DNA of 46,756 nucleotides from an uncultured Clostridium sp. GTDB lineage: Bacteria > Bacillota > Clostridia > TANB77 > CAG-508. The notes beneath the pieces were generated by a model that searched no databases, had not been told where the DNA came from, and saw nothing but the letters and a program-made list of their open reading frames with translations. Where the stretch lies: positions 1 to 46,756 of the forward strand of contig CANAQC010000008.1 in assembly GCA_947363765.1 (NCBI GenBank). The letters are read 5' to 3'. This document shows positions 1 through 9,731 of this stretch, one piece after another (the first letter of the stretch is position 1; every line of letters begins with the position of its first letter). A program made the translations under genes and the position numbers.

Positions 1-121
1 GGTGAACTTTTCATCAGATATTCTCTTAGGGTGATCTTATCATAAATTAATCACAGGCTTTGATAATTATTATATTATATGTTATTATATTAATTATCAA
101 TATAACATGTAAGGAGTAATT

Positions 122-1060
122 ATGAATACGGAAACATATATATTAAAAGAAAATTTGAATGTAGACATTAAGAATATACAATTACCAAAATTAACTGACA
201 AAGAGAAATATTGTATTGAAAATTATATTGAATTGACAAGGCATATCCAAGAAATTGAACAATTATTTTCTGTTTTTAGGTTCAACTTAAATAATATGCA
301 AAACTATTACATTATGAATAATGACGATACAATTAATCGTAGAATTGTATTTGAATTTGAAGTAGATGATGATATAGGCATAAATGCACTTGTTATTAAT
401 TATTTAAGCTCAGCAAAAACGCTAATAGAATCTATAGAAACTTTTATGAAAGAAAATATTGGAGAAAACTCTAACAAATATCAAGATTTCAAAAATAATT
501 GCTTAAGTAATATTTATGATGAAAACTTTTCTTATCGTTTGTTAATTCATCTTAGAGATTTTGCACAGCATGGTCATTTACCCGTGAATAGAGATTTTAA
601 TAGTGATAAATATTGCTTTGATTTAGATACAATAATATTAACTCCACATTTTAATCATAACAAAAAATTAAGAGATGAGATGGAAAAATATAGAATAGAA
701 ATATATAATAAATATACTGATAATCCTAGAATAATGTTCACAAAATCGATAGCAGAATTTAATATATGCATTGTAAAAATCTATGTAAAATTTCTTAATG
801 AAATAGAAAATATACTATTAAATTCAATAAAAGAATTAGAAATAATTTTAGATACTAGACCTGATATAGTTTATAATTCTAATGACTGTTTTAATGGTTG
901 GGTTTTTTATAATATTTCTGAAGCTGGCAACTATGATTGCTTTAATCCAAAAGATGATCCTATGAAAATGTTTATGAATTTTAAGAAAAATGCAGAAGAT
1001 ATATTGAATAAAGAACAAATTGAATTGAATTTATTTAATAATAGTTTTAAACAAATTTAA
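122..1060 (+). CDS. hypothetical protein (helical, accessory)
   Basis: 312-aa intact ORF preceded by 'aaggagtaat'; no family recognised. Confidence 0.75.
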   Translation: MNTETYILKENLNVDIKNIQLPKLTDKEKYCIENYIELTRHIQEIEQLFSVFRFNLNNMQNYYIMNNDDTINRRIVFEFEVDDDIGINALVINYLSSAKTLIESIETFMKENIGENSNKYQDFKNNCLSNIYDENFSYRLLIHLRDFAQHGHLPVNRDFNSDKYCFDLDTIILTPHFNHNKKLRDEMEKYRIEIYNKYTDNPRIMFTKSIAEFNICIVKIYVKFLNEIENILLNSIKELEIILDTRPDIVYNSNDCFNGWVFYNISEAGNYDCFNPKDDPMKMFMNFKKNAEDILNKEQIELNLFNNSFKQI

Positions 1061-1126
1061 TTATAACATTTGTTGATTTTAAGTAAAATTTATTTTATAA
1101 TTTTAAATGTTAGGAGGATTAGCTAT

Positions 1127-2473
1127 ATGAAGAATATTGAAACAAATCGTATAGAAAATAAAGAACAACTAAATGAAGATTTTGAACAAGAAGTAATTGC
1201 ATTTCTTAACTATAAAGAAGGGGGAATTATTTATGTTGGAGTTAGAAAAAACGGTCAAGTTGTTGGTGTTGACGATATAGATTTAACACAATTGCAAATT
1301 AAAGATAGAATAAAGAATAACATACAACCTTCTACTTTAGGATTATTTGATGTAATCGTGGAAACAATAGATGATAAAGATGTTATAAAAGTTGTTATTT
1401 CAAGTGGAACAGAAAAACCTTATTATTTAAGGAAAAAAGGAAGAACTCCAGAAGGCTGTTATATTAGAATTGGCAGTAGTAAAGAAAGAATGACATTTGA
1501 TATGATTGATGAAATGTATGCTAGACGTGTTAAAAATTCTTTAAAAGAAATAGAAGCTCCTAGACAAGACTTGAGCTTTAGGCAATTAAAAATATATTAT
1601 GAAGAAAACGGAATGAAACTTAACGATAATTTTGCAAGAAATCTAAATCTTCTAACAGATGAAGGAAAATATAATTATAATGCTTATTTACTTGCAGATG
1701 AAAATAATATATCAATAAAATTAGTTAAATATTTAGGAACAAATAAATTAGAATTGATAGAAAATCATGAATATGGTTATTGCTGCATAATTACTGCAAC
1801 ACATAGAATTTTAGAAAGATTAGTTTCAGAAAATACAGTATATGCAAAGATTGAATATAAAGGAAGAAAAGAAGTTGAAATGATTGATAGTAAAGCATTA
1901 AAGGAAGCCGTTATAAATGCTATTGTTCATAGCGATTACACATATAATACTTCTCCAATAATTGAATTATATTCTGATAGAATTGAAATTACATCTGGAG
2001 GTGGACTTCCTCAAGAATTATCAAAAGAAGAATTTTTAGAAGGTGTTACTGCTCCAAGAAATAAAGAACTTATTAGAGTATTTAAAGACGTTGATTTGAT
2101 TGAAAATATTGGTTCTGGAGTCTTAAGAATTTTAGATGCTTATGATAAAAGTTGTTTTATATTTATGGATCATTTTTTAAGAGTTTCTTTTAAATATAAA
2201 GAAAATCCTTTTGAATATGAAGATAAAACCGACAAGAAAACCACTAAGAAAACCGACAAGAAAACCACTAAGAAAATAAAACCACAAGAAAATGATATTT
2301 TAGAATTTTGTAAAAATGCTAGAACTTTAAAAGAGATTACAAATGAGTTTGGATTTAAAGATATAGCAACTTTTAAGAAACATTATATTAATCCTTTGCT
2401 AGAGAAAGGTACATTACAATTAACAATTCCAGAACAACCTAAGAATAGAAATCAAAAATATATTAGTAAATAA
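1127..2473 (+). CDS. ATP-binding protein with AlbA_2/Schlafen-like N-terminal domain and C-terminal HTH
   Basis: ORF track starts at 1070, but 'taggaggattagctatATG' supports a start at 1127; motifs FLNYKEGGIIYVGV, ALKEAVINAIVHSDY, ENIGSGVLRI. Confidence 0.8.
   Translation: MKNIETNRIENKEQLNEDFEQEVIAFLNYKEGGIIYVGVRKNGQVVGVDDIDLTQLQIKDRIKNNIQPSTLGLFDVIVETIDDKDVIKVVISSGTEKPYYLRKKGRTPEGCYIRIGSSKERMTFDMIDEMYARRVKNSLKEIEAPRQDLSFRQLKIYYEENGMKLNDNFARNLNLLTDEGKYNYNAYLLADENNISIKLVKYLGTNKLELIENHEYGYCCIITATHRILERLVSENTVYAKIEYKGRKEVEMIDSKALKEAVINAIVHSDYTYNTSPIIELYSDRIEITSGGGLPQELSKEEFLEGVTAPRNKELIRVFKDVDLIENIGSGVLRILDAYDKSCFIFMDHFLRVSFKYKENPFEYEDKTDKKTTKKTDKKTTKKIKPQENDILEFCKNARTLKEITNEFGFKDIATFKKHYINPLLEKGTLQLTIPEQPKNRNQKYISK
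2225..2272 (+). repeat. 24-bp in-frame tandem repeat x2 (aaaaccgacaagaaaaccactaag) encoding KTDKKTTK linker
   Basis: Two adjacent identical 24-nt units inside the AlbA_2 ORF. Confidence 0.9.
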
Positions 2474-2480
2474 TTAGTAT

Positions 2481-2523
2481 TCCCGACCATTTTTTGATGT
2501 ATATATATCAAAAGTGGTCGGGA
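2481..2523. terminator. bidirectional hairpin between convergent genes
   Basis: ttcccgacca...tggtcgggaa inverted repeat between the + ORF ending 2473 and the - ORF ending 2534. Confidence 0.75.
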
Positions 2524-2533
2524 AATTGTGTTT

Positions 2534-3658
2534 TTAGAAATCTTTATTTTCTTCCATCCAAGTTTTTAATTGTTCTTCAGTAATTTTACCTTTTTTAAAT
2601 TCTTTAATTTTTTCTTGTGCAGATTTCTTCCATGCATTAAATTTCTTCTTATCTTTTTCTGAAGTGTTTGGATTTCTACTTAATTCCATTAATCTTTTTT
2701 GATATGTTCTTCTATAAATTAAAAGACCATCAACTTCTTTAACATTTTTAGCATATGTAGTACGAGCTCCCAATTCTCTACATTTCTTTCCATTTGTAGC
2801 ACGAGGAGCTAAATCACAATAAACTTCAGCTTGTCTATTTACTGGAATAAAATATCTGCCACAATGTTTACAAGTTTTAATTGTTATATTATTATTTACC
2901 AATTCACTTAAAACTATAAAACAAATATTATCTAAATACCTACTTGAGTATTTAATACCATTTTGCATGTTTATGCCATTTATCCCTTGTGTAAGGTCAC
3001 TTAATTTAGCAGAAACAAAATCATTTTTAAAAATACTCAAAGAATTTAATAATACTTCTGTATTTTGTGTATGTTTATTTATTAAATTATGTTTTAACGA
3101 ATATGCTTGAAACTTTGTATATGGTTCATATCCTTTATCTTCTTCGTTTCCATTTAGGTTATATATGTAATCTACACATTCTTTTAATTTTAATTGAAGT
3201 CCATATAATTTTACTTGAGCACTTTCAAAAATTTCTTTTGCATTTGCTATAAATGAATTTATATCTGTATATGATAATCTCATTTTTTTACTAGAATATT
3301 TTTCTATTATTCCTAGTCCATAAGCATATATAAAATCTTTATATGCATGTCTCCAATCATCTAATCTAGCATTTAAGAAATTTATTAAAAGCATACCATA
3401 TCGTTCTTCATAAGGATTATATAAATCTAGTGGTTTTGGTTTTAAAGAATTTTTTATATATTCAGCTCGATTCCTTTTAGGAGAAACTTTAGGTAAGAAG
3501 TTATCAGTATAGTATATGTAAGAATATTTAGAGTCTTTACTAGTACCAATTTTTGAGTTATATAATGTTAAAGTGGTAGTATAATACTCTTTTTTATTAT
3601 TTTTATCAAACCATATGTAAAAGCCTTTTTCGTTAGATAAATCAGCTTTATTACTCAT
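2534..3658 (-). CDS. DUF6076-like protein with a Cys-rich zinc-finger-like motif
   Basis: 374-aa ORF; CKHCGRYFIPVNRQAEVYCDL...KKCRELGARTTY motif typical of proteins carried on integrative elements. Confidence 0.7.
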   Translation of the reverse strand: MSNKADLSNEKGFYIWFDKNNKKEYYTTTLTLYNSKIGTSKDSKYSYIYYTDNFLPKVSPKRNRAEYIKNSLKPKPLDLYNPYEERYGMLLINFLNARLDDWRHAYKDFIYAYGLGIIEKYSSKKMRLSYTDINSFIANAKEIFESAQVKLYGLQLKLKECVDYIYNLNGNEEDKGYEPYTKFQAYSLKHNLINKHTQNTEVLLNSLSIFKNDFVSAKLSDLTQGINGINMQNGIKYSSRYLDNICFIVLSELVNNNITIKTCKHCGRYFIPVNRQAEVYCDLAPRATNGKKCRELGARTTYAKNVKEVDGLLIYRRTYQKRLMELSRNPNTSEKDKKKFNAWKKSAQEKIKEFKKGKITEEQLKTWMEENKDF

Positions 3659-3686
3659 TAGTATTTTTCCCTTTCATAAATATTTT

Positions 3687-3777
3687 GTGAGAAATTTTAG
3701 AAATTTAATAAATTGTATTGACATCTTATAATACCTTTAGTATAATAACAATGCAAATAAAAAGTAAAATTTCTCAC
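3687..3777. promoter_or_regulatory. promoter flanked by 13-bp inverted repeats upstream of xis/int
   Basis: gtgagaaatttta (3687-3699) / taaaatttctcac (3765-3777) flank TTGACA (3718-3723)-17 bp-TATAAT (3741-3746). Confidence 0.7.
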
Positions 3778-3841
3778 TATCTATTTTAATAATACTACAA
3801 AACAAAGAATTATGCAATAGAAATAGAGAAATTTAACAACA

Positions 3842-4063
3842 ATGAAGGGAGGAATGCTAATGTTAGAAATTAAATCTAAAGAAAAACCAATGCCAGTTAT
3901 TTATACTACTGCAGATATTTGCAAAATGTTTCATATTGGTAGAGTAAAATGTTTAGAACTATTTCACAGAGCTGATTTTCCAGCACAGAAATATGGCAGA
4001 GGTTTTGGAATTGAAGCAAATGCTTTAGCTAAGTTTATGAGTTCTAGACATATTATTTGTTAG
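3842..4063 (+). CDS. excisionase-like helix-turn-helix protein
   Basis: 73-aa [53 protein letters not shown]; directly upstream of the integrase. Confidence 0.75.
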   Translation: MKGGMLMLEIKSKEKPMPVIYTTADICKMFHIGRVKCLELFHRADFPAQKYGRGFGIEANALAKFMSSRHIIC

Positions 4064-4211
4064 AAAGCAAAAGAGATTTAGAAATCGCACTTCTAAATCC
4101 CTACAAATCACATGGGAATGTCTTCCTATGTTAATTGACAAGATTATTATAGCACAAGTAAGTATTTACTTGCAAGACATTCCCTTTAAAATTTTTATGA
4201 AGGGAGTAAAA

Positions 4212-5594
4212 ATGAGCAAGAAGAAAGATTTTGTTGAAGGTATCGACTATGTTATTACAATTAGAAAAAGAAAAAAAATTATAAAGAATCCAAAGAAAAG
4301 CATTTGTCCTATATGCGAAAGTTGTAATCATAAGAATTTATGTTTAAATCGTAGAAACAAAGAAACTATGGAAAGATGTAATAAGTGCAAAAATTGTAGT
4401 GATAACTCTTTATGTGATAAGTTTAACTTCTATGATGAATATGAAGGAAGATTATTAAAACTTGGAATAAATGCAAATACAGGAAAAGCTATTAGGCAAT
4501 CATTTTCTGGTAAAACTGAAGAAGTTGTTTTGGAAAAATTAAAAAAGCAGTATATAAAAAATAATGAAGAGGGAATTAAAGAAACTATTTATACACCAAA
4601 TGAAGTCTCAATTATTGAACTTGCCAAAGAAATTGAAGAAAACAAATATAAACTTTCTAAAACACATGGTTCAGGTTATAATAGAAATATGCAAACAATA
4701 AAAGCTTGTAGTGCATACAACTTTATGTTTAAGCCTATTCAAAATGTAACTAGGAATGAAATTGAGAGATTTTTACAATCAGAAAGGCACAAATCTAATT
4801 CCACTATATCAAAGGAATATAGCATAATAAAAAATGCTTTTGATTTAGCTTATAAAAAACATCTTATAGATAAAGAAATTGCTTTAGATTTTAGCATTGA
4901 TCCAATAGAAAAGCCTAAAAGTCATAAAGAAGATAAAGATGTTGTAGCATTTACAATAAAAGAAGAATATATATTAATTCAATATATGAACACTCATTAT
5001 ACACAATACAACAATATGCTACTATTAGCATTATATACTGGTATGAGAATTGGAGAGGTATTAGCATTAACTACAAATGATTTTAATTTTGATGAAGATT
5101 ACGGAACAATTAGTGTTAATAAAACAATTACTAAAAATAAAAGTGGAAAAAGAATTGTTGGAAATGTAACTAAAACAAAAAACGGAAAAAGAAACTTGCA
5201 TTTAGATAAAAATTCAAAAGAAATTGCAGAAAAAGCAATTAATGAAATGACACCAAATAAGAAGAATATGCTATTTCTTCGAAAAGATGGAAAGATATAT
5301 GAAAATAGTCAAGTAAATAGTGCATTTAAGCGAATTTGCAAAAATGCAGGAATAAAAGTTATCATGACTAAACACAAGAAGGATTCTAAAACAAAAGGCA
5401 TTCACTATGTAAATCAAAAAACAAGTGATGTAAATGTTCATATGTTAAGACATACATTTGCAACTAGGTGTATAGAGGCAGGTATGGATTTAGCAACATT
5501 ACAGAAGGTTTTAGGACATGCTAACATTCAAACTACAATAAATATTTATGGAGATATATTTGATTATCATCAGAAAAATCAAATGTATAAATAA
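4212..5594 (+). CDS. tyrosine-type site-specific integrase
   Basis: [50 protein letters not shown]...Y catalytic motifs; the RBS at 4201 supports start 4212 rather than 4128. Confidence 0.92.
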   Translation: MSKKKDFVEGIDYVITIRKRKKIIKNPKKSICPICESCNHKNLCLNRRNKETMERCNKCKNCSDNSLCDKFNFYDEYEGRLLKLGINANTGKAIRQSFSGKTEEVVLEKLKKQYIKNNEEGIKETIYTPNEVSIIELAKEIEENKYKLSKTHGSGYNRNMQTIKACSAYNFMFKPIQNVTRNEIERFLQSERHKSNSTISKEYSIIKNAFDLAYKKHLIDKEIALDFSIDPIEKPKSHKEDKDVVAFTIKEEYILIQYMNTHYTQYNNMLLLALYTGMRIGEVLALTTNDFNFDEDYGTISVNKTITKNKSGKRIVGNVTKTKNGKRNLHLDKNSKEIAEKAINEMTPNKKNMLFLRKDGKIYENSQVNSAFKRICKNAGIKVIMTKHKKDSKTKGIHYVNQKTSDVNVHMLRHTFATRCIEAGMDLATLQKVLGHANIQTTINIYGDIFDYHQKNQMYK

Positions 5595-5696
5595 ACAGAA
5601 TATATGCAAAAGATGAATGAAAAATATGAAAAGATATTCGAAAATAATACGATAAAAGAATAAGATAATAATAAATAATTTGATAGAAAAATATAT

Positions 5697-5713
5697 TCCC
5701 GACAATGTCGGGA
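5697..5713. terminator. perfect short hairpin tcccgaca-a-tgtcggga downstream of the integrase
   Basis: 8-bp perfect inverted repeat; shares the 'ttcccgac' sequence with the 2481 hairpin. Confidence 0.5.
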
Positions 5714-6087
5714 CAAAGATATGAAATTTGAAAATACTTGATATTAAAGAGAAAGATAGCAATTTTAATTTGCTCATCTGCACCAAATTTTATAATTTTT
5801 TTAAGATATTGTAGATTATCATACAATATCTTAATTTGTTTCAAAGTGTTGTAAATACTATCTTTGGGAGGTAGTATTTATTTTTTTGTCTATCTCAAAA
5901 TATCATAAATTATCATAGAATATTTTGCTTTACTCCATTAAAACTCCATTAAAATTAATTTTCAATTCTATTAAAATAATTTATTCTATTCCTACAACCG
6001 CTTCTATTTCAAAGAGTGGGCTATTTTTACACTATACTTTTTTCGTATTTTATATAAAACCTATTAGCAATGAACTAATAGAAGTGG

Positions 6088-6204
6088 TGTTATAATTTAA
6101 AATGAATAAAAAACAGCCAAAGACTACAAAATCTTTGACTGGATTACATTTTAATTCAGTATAAAAATACTGGGTTACAATGTCTAATTTTTTTAATTAT
6201 AACA
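6088..6204. ncRNA. candidate structured small RNA or MITE-like element bounded by 10-bp inverted repeats
   Basis: TGTTATAATT (6088-6097)/AATTATAACA (6195-6204); internal hairpins cagccaaaga...tctttgactg and cagtat-aaaa-atactg; minus strand has a T-rich tail after the first hairpin. Confidence 0.4.
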
Positions 6205-6262
6205 TAATTTTATAGAATAGATTATAATTTTTACAAAAAATATGAAAATTGCTAAAAATACA

Positions 6263-6291
6263 TTGTTTTTAAAATAGAAATAAAGTATAAT
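6263..6291 (+). promoter_or_regulatory. sigma-A-type promoter for the small toxin mRNA
   Basis: TTGTTT (6263-6268)-17 bp-TATAAT (6286-6291). Confidence 0.7.
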
Positions 6292-6339
6292 AAAAACATC
6301 CTTTTCATTAAGGAAATCTTTTTGAAGGGGGTGAGCAAA

Positions 6340-6429
6340 TTGTCATCTTACGAATTGATTTGGCGTCTTATAGTTTTATTATTACTTAGTAATGATAACT
6401 CTAAAGATAGTCAAAAAACTCAAGATTAG
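6340..6429 (+). CDS. small hydrophobic type I toxin-like peptide (MSSYELIWRLIVLLLLSNDNSKDSQKTQD)
   Basis: SD AAGGGGGTGA five nt before a TTG start; 29 aa with hydrophobic core and polar tail; not in the ORF track (below its size cut). Confidence 0.7.
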   Translation: MSSYELIWRLIVLLLLSNDNSKDSQKTQD

Positions 6430-6441
6430 TCAAATCTAATC

Positions 6442-6470
6442 AAAGCGGTCTGGTCAACCGCTTTATTTTT
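6442..6470 (+). terminator. toxin mRNA terminator
   Basis: aaagcggt-ctggtca-accgcttt followed by atttttttt. Confidence 0.85.
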
Positions 6471-6471
6471 T

Positions 6472-6547
6472 TGCAAAAAAAATGAGATATGTGGTCAACA
6501 TATCTCGAGCAATAGTCATCTTACGAATAACTCTCTTGCTTAAGCTA
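6472..6547 (-). ncRNA. convergent antitoxin RNA (candidate)
   Basis: Minus-strand promoter TTGACA-17-TATACT (6581-6553), about 75-nt transcript, terminator hairpin gagatatgt/acatatctc (6484-6506) with T-tract; carries the complement of the toxin start region. Confidence 0.7.
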
Positions 6548-6785
6548 AATATAGTATACTATATTTTTTATTATATGTCAAATAATTTTCAAAAATTCAT
6601 AATTCACAAAGATAATTTTAAAATTAATGTTTTAAAGCCTATAAATACCTAATATTTAAGTAATTATAGTCTTTTTATATTTTAAGATATTAAACAATAA
6701 TATAAAATATTTTAAAAATTTTTAAAATCAATGTAATAATTTTGTGATAATTCGTATACAACATATTTGAAAGGAGGCTGTCATT

Positions 6786-6981
6786 ATGGAAAAAGAAAAT
6801 ATTATATGGACTGTTCCAGAAGTAGCAAAATATCTAGGTTGTAATGTATCAAGTATTCGTAAATTAGTAAGAAACGGACAAATTCCTGTATGGAGAATAC
6901 GGGAGCAAACTTAATTTTAGTAAAAGTAGTATTGATAAATGGATTCAAGAACAGGAAACAAAAAATTTAAAGGCTCAATAA
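6786..6981 (+). CDS. excisionase-like helix-turn-helix protein, +1 frameshift at CGG 6900
   Basis: MEKENIIWTVPEVAKYLGCNVSSIRKLVRNGQIPVWRI + (skip C) GSKLNFSKSSIDKWIQEQETKNLKAQ, 64 aa; SD aaaggagg. Confidence 0.7.
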
Positions 6982-7145
6982 AATTGATAATGAGAAATCT
7001 AAAAAGAAAGAAGGTGTAAAAGTGAAAAAAGAAAAATTTTGGGTGAATTTTTTTTGAAGTCCGACACCCAATAAAAATAGACATGATTTAATAAATCTTG
7101 TAAAATATTTGTAGGCAAACAAATATAAAAAGGAGATATTAAATC

Positions 7146-8125
7146 ATGTCATATACACATTTTAACAGATATGAAAGAAATTTCATAGAGGAAAATTTAA
7201 AATTAGGCTTTTCAAGAAGGTATATTGCTAAAAAATAAGGAAGACACCACTCATCTGTGTGTGATGAAATTAATAGAAACTTGGATGAAAATGGAGTATA
7301 TAGAGCTGCTTTTGCTGATTTTGAATATATTAAGAGAAGAGTATATAGGGAATATAGAAGTAAAGATATGGAATTCTTAATCGAATATGTAAAAGAAAAA
7401 ATACTTCTTACTTGGTCACCAGAACAGATATCGAATAGATTAAAATTGGAATATCCAAATGATAAAAAGAAACAAATATGTACCAATAAGGTGTATTCTA
7501 TGATATATCGTAGACAAATTCCTAATATTACTAGAAAAAATTTGCGTAAAAAAGGAAAACGATTTATTCATACACATTGGGAAAATAAATTTGAAGATGC
7601 TGTCAATATAAAAGAAAGGTGCATTGAAGCCAATGAAAGAAAGGAAATTGGGCATTGGGAAATTGATAGTGTTGTGTCTAGAAAATCAAAAAGTAGATTA
7701 GGAACATTTGTTGATAGAAAAAGCAGGTTTGTTTTAATTTCACTTTTAGCCAATGGAACTGCAGAAGAATTTAATTATGGTGCTACTAAAAAGTTTTTAC
7801 ATATACCAAGGAATAAAAGAAAGACCTTTGCATTAATGGAAGCGAATTTGCAGAACATATAGAGCTTAGTCAGATATTAGAATTAAAAACATATTTTACA
7901 GATAAGCATGCTCTGTGGCAAAAGCCAACAAATGAGAACACAAATGGATTAATAAGGGAGTTTTATCCTAAAAAGTTTGACTTTTCAACAGTTACACAAG
8001 AAGACGTAGACAGAGTAGCAGAATTAATAAATAATAGACCTAGAAAATGTCTAGGTTGGCGTACAGCATTAGAAGTATTTTTTGATTTAAGACCAATAGG
8101 TAATTTTATTGACAATAAAAAATGA
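7146..8125 (+). pseudogene. IS30-family transposase remnant
   Basis: MSYTHFNRYERNFIEENLKLGFSRRYIAKK*GRHHSSVCDEINRNL... ; in-frame TAA at 7236, further frameshift near 7840, C-terminal TNENTNGLIREFYPK...NNRPRKCLGWRT in another frame. Confidence 0.85.
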
Positions 8126-8164
8126 AGGTAGTAAAATATGAAATATAGCTTACAAATTAAAAAT

Positions 8165-8200
8165 AAAATTGTCAAATAAGGTGAGGTATTTGACAATTTT
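8165..8200. terminator. 14-bp perfect stem hairpin downstream of the IS30 remnant
   Basis: aaaattgtcaaata-aggtgagg-tatttgacaatttt. Confidence 0.6.
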
Positions 8201-8304
8201 ATAGTGATGAAACATATTGCCAGTAACAAAAACGAAAATCAAAATCATCTTTAAAATAGTAAATGCTATAACAAGTGATAATATAATAAAAAAGGAAGAA
8301 TAAT

Positions 8305-9525
8305 ATGAATAACAAAAAAAGTAAGATATGTAAAAGTGCCAAATTATTAATATCAAGTGATTTAATATATACTCTAACCTCTCTTTTTTTGCAAACTTTT
8401 TTAGTAGCATACTTTTTAAAAGTTACAAATGATAGTATTATACAAATTTCAATATATTATATAATAATGTACACTTTGTCAGGAGTTGGAAAAATATTAA
8501 TAGGAAAAGTAGTAAAAAGTAATCCAGAACACAGAACAAAAGTATTATCAATGGGAATTGTACTTAGGGCAGTATTTATTCTATTTATTGTAATATTAAA
8601 AGAAAATATTGCTACACATTTTCCAATAGTAGCAATATTGTATGGGATATCAGAGGTATTCTATTGGACATCACATGAAGTATTATATATAGATGTTACA
8701 AATAACGAAAATAGAAAAAGCTATATGTCTATAAAAACAATATTAGGGAAAATTATAAATATAATTGCTCCAATTATTTTGGGAAGTTCAATAGAATTAT
8801 ACTCTTTTATAAAAATAGCTATATATATATTTATTTTATCTGTAATACAGATTATTATTTCATTACAAATTAAAACAGATAAAAATGAAACACTAATTAC
8901 GAATAAATATAGTATAAAAACATTTTTAGAAAATTTAAATAATAGTCAAAAAATAAAAATAAACAAATATACAAAATTTGCAATTGCATATGGTGTAATA
9001 GAAAGCTCAATGCAAACTTTAGTAGTTATTATTACAATTATGACATTTAAAACATTATTTAATTTAGGACTATTAACAAGTGTGTTTTCTATATGTTCTA
9101 TAATTGCAATGTATTTATATAAAAATTTTTACAATGGAAACAATTCCAAATTTGTATTATACTTATGTTCAAGTGTAATTGTCATAGGTGTTATAGGACT
9201 AGTTTTGGATATAAACAAAATAACATTAGTCATTTATAATTTTGTATATACAATTTCAATTTGTATTTTAGGAGTAATTTATGATACTAAAAAAGGGGAC
9301 TTAGTAAAAGAATGTAACATAGAAGAATGGAAAGTAGAATGGGTAAGTTATGTGGTTTTATTTATGCATTTAGGCAGAATTAGTGGTTATATGCTAATGT
9401 TAATTGCTGGATTTTTTAATAATATAATTGTATTTAAAATTTTACTTATTTTAGTAGCTTTATTTGCACCAATATGTACCAAATTAATGTATGATGTAGA
9501 AAAAATCAAAATTTATGAAGATTAG
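8305..9525 (+). CDS. MFS-like multi-pass membrane transporter
   Basis: 406 aa with many TM segments. Confidence 0.75.
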   Translation: MNNKKSKICKSAKLLISSDLIYTLTSLFLQTFLVAYFLKVTNDSIIQISIYYIIMYTLSGVGKILIGKVVKSNPEHRTKVLSMGIVLRAVFILFIVILKENIATHFPIVAILYGISEVFYWTSHEVLYIDVTNNENRKSYMSIKTILGKIINIIAPIILGSSIELYSFIKIAIYIFILSVIQIIISLQIKTDKNETLITNKYSIKTFLENLNNSQKIKINKYTKFAIAYGVIESSMQTLVVIITIMTFKTLFNLGLLTSVFSICSIIAMYLYKNFYNGNNSKFVLYLCSSVIVIGVIGLVLDINKITLVIYNFVYTISICILGVIYDTKKGDLVKECNIEEWKVEWVSYVVLFMHLGRISGYMLMLIAGFFNNIIVFKILLILVALFAPICTKLMYDVEKIKIYED

Positions 9526-9731
9526 AAATCGGTTAATCTTCGTTGTTTATATTATAAATCTAAATTATATTCGTGTTCTAATTTTACAAGGTCTATATCA
9601 TAAGTCAAAATAGTGAAAATTTGCAATTTTATGTAAAATGTTGTATAATTAATATATGTAAAACATAATAACTTCGTTTTGCATTAAATGGTCATCAATT
9701 AAATAAAATAATTATTTTAGGAGGAATTGTT

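Noticed and set aside
3067-3252. Plus-strand 61-aa ORF antisense to the DUF6076-like gene
   Set aside because: Low-complexity hydrophobic translation of antisense DNA, no RBS.
7146-8125. IS30 transposase breaks as further recoding sites
   Set aside because: Its lesions are an in-frame TAA and an indel near 7840 not associated with CGG, plus degraded catalytic motifs; this is genuine decay.
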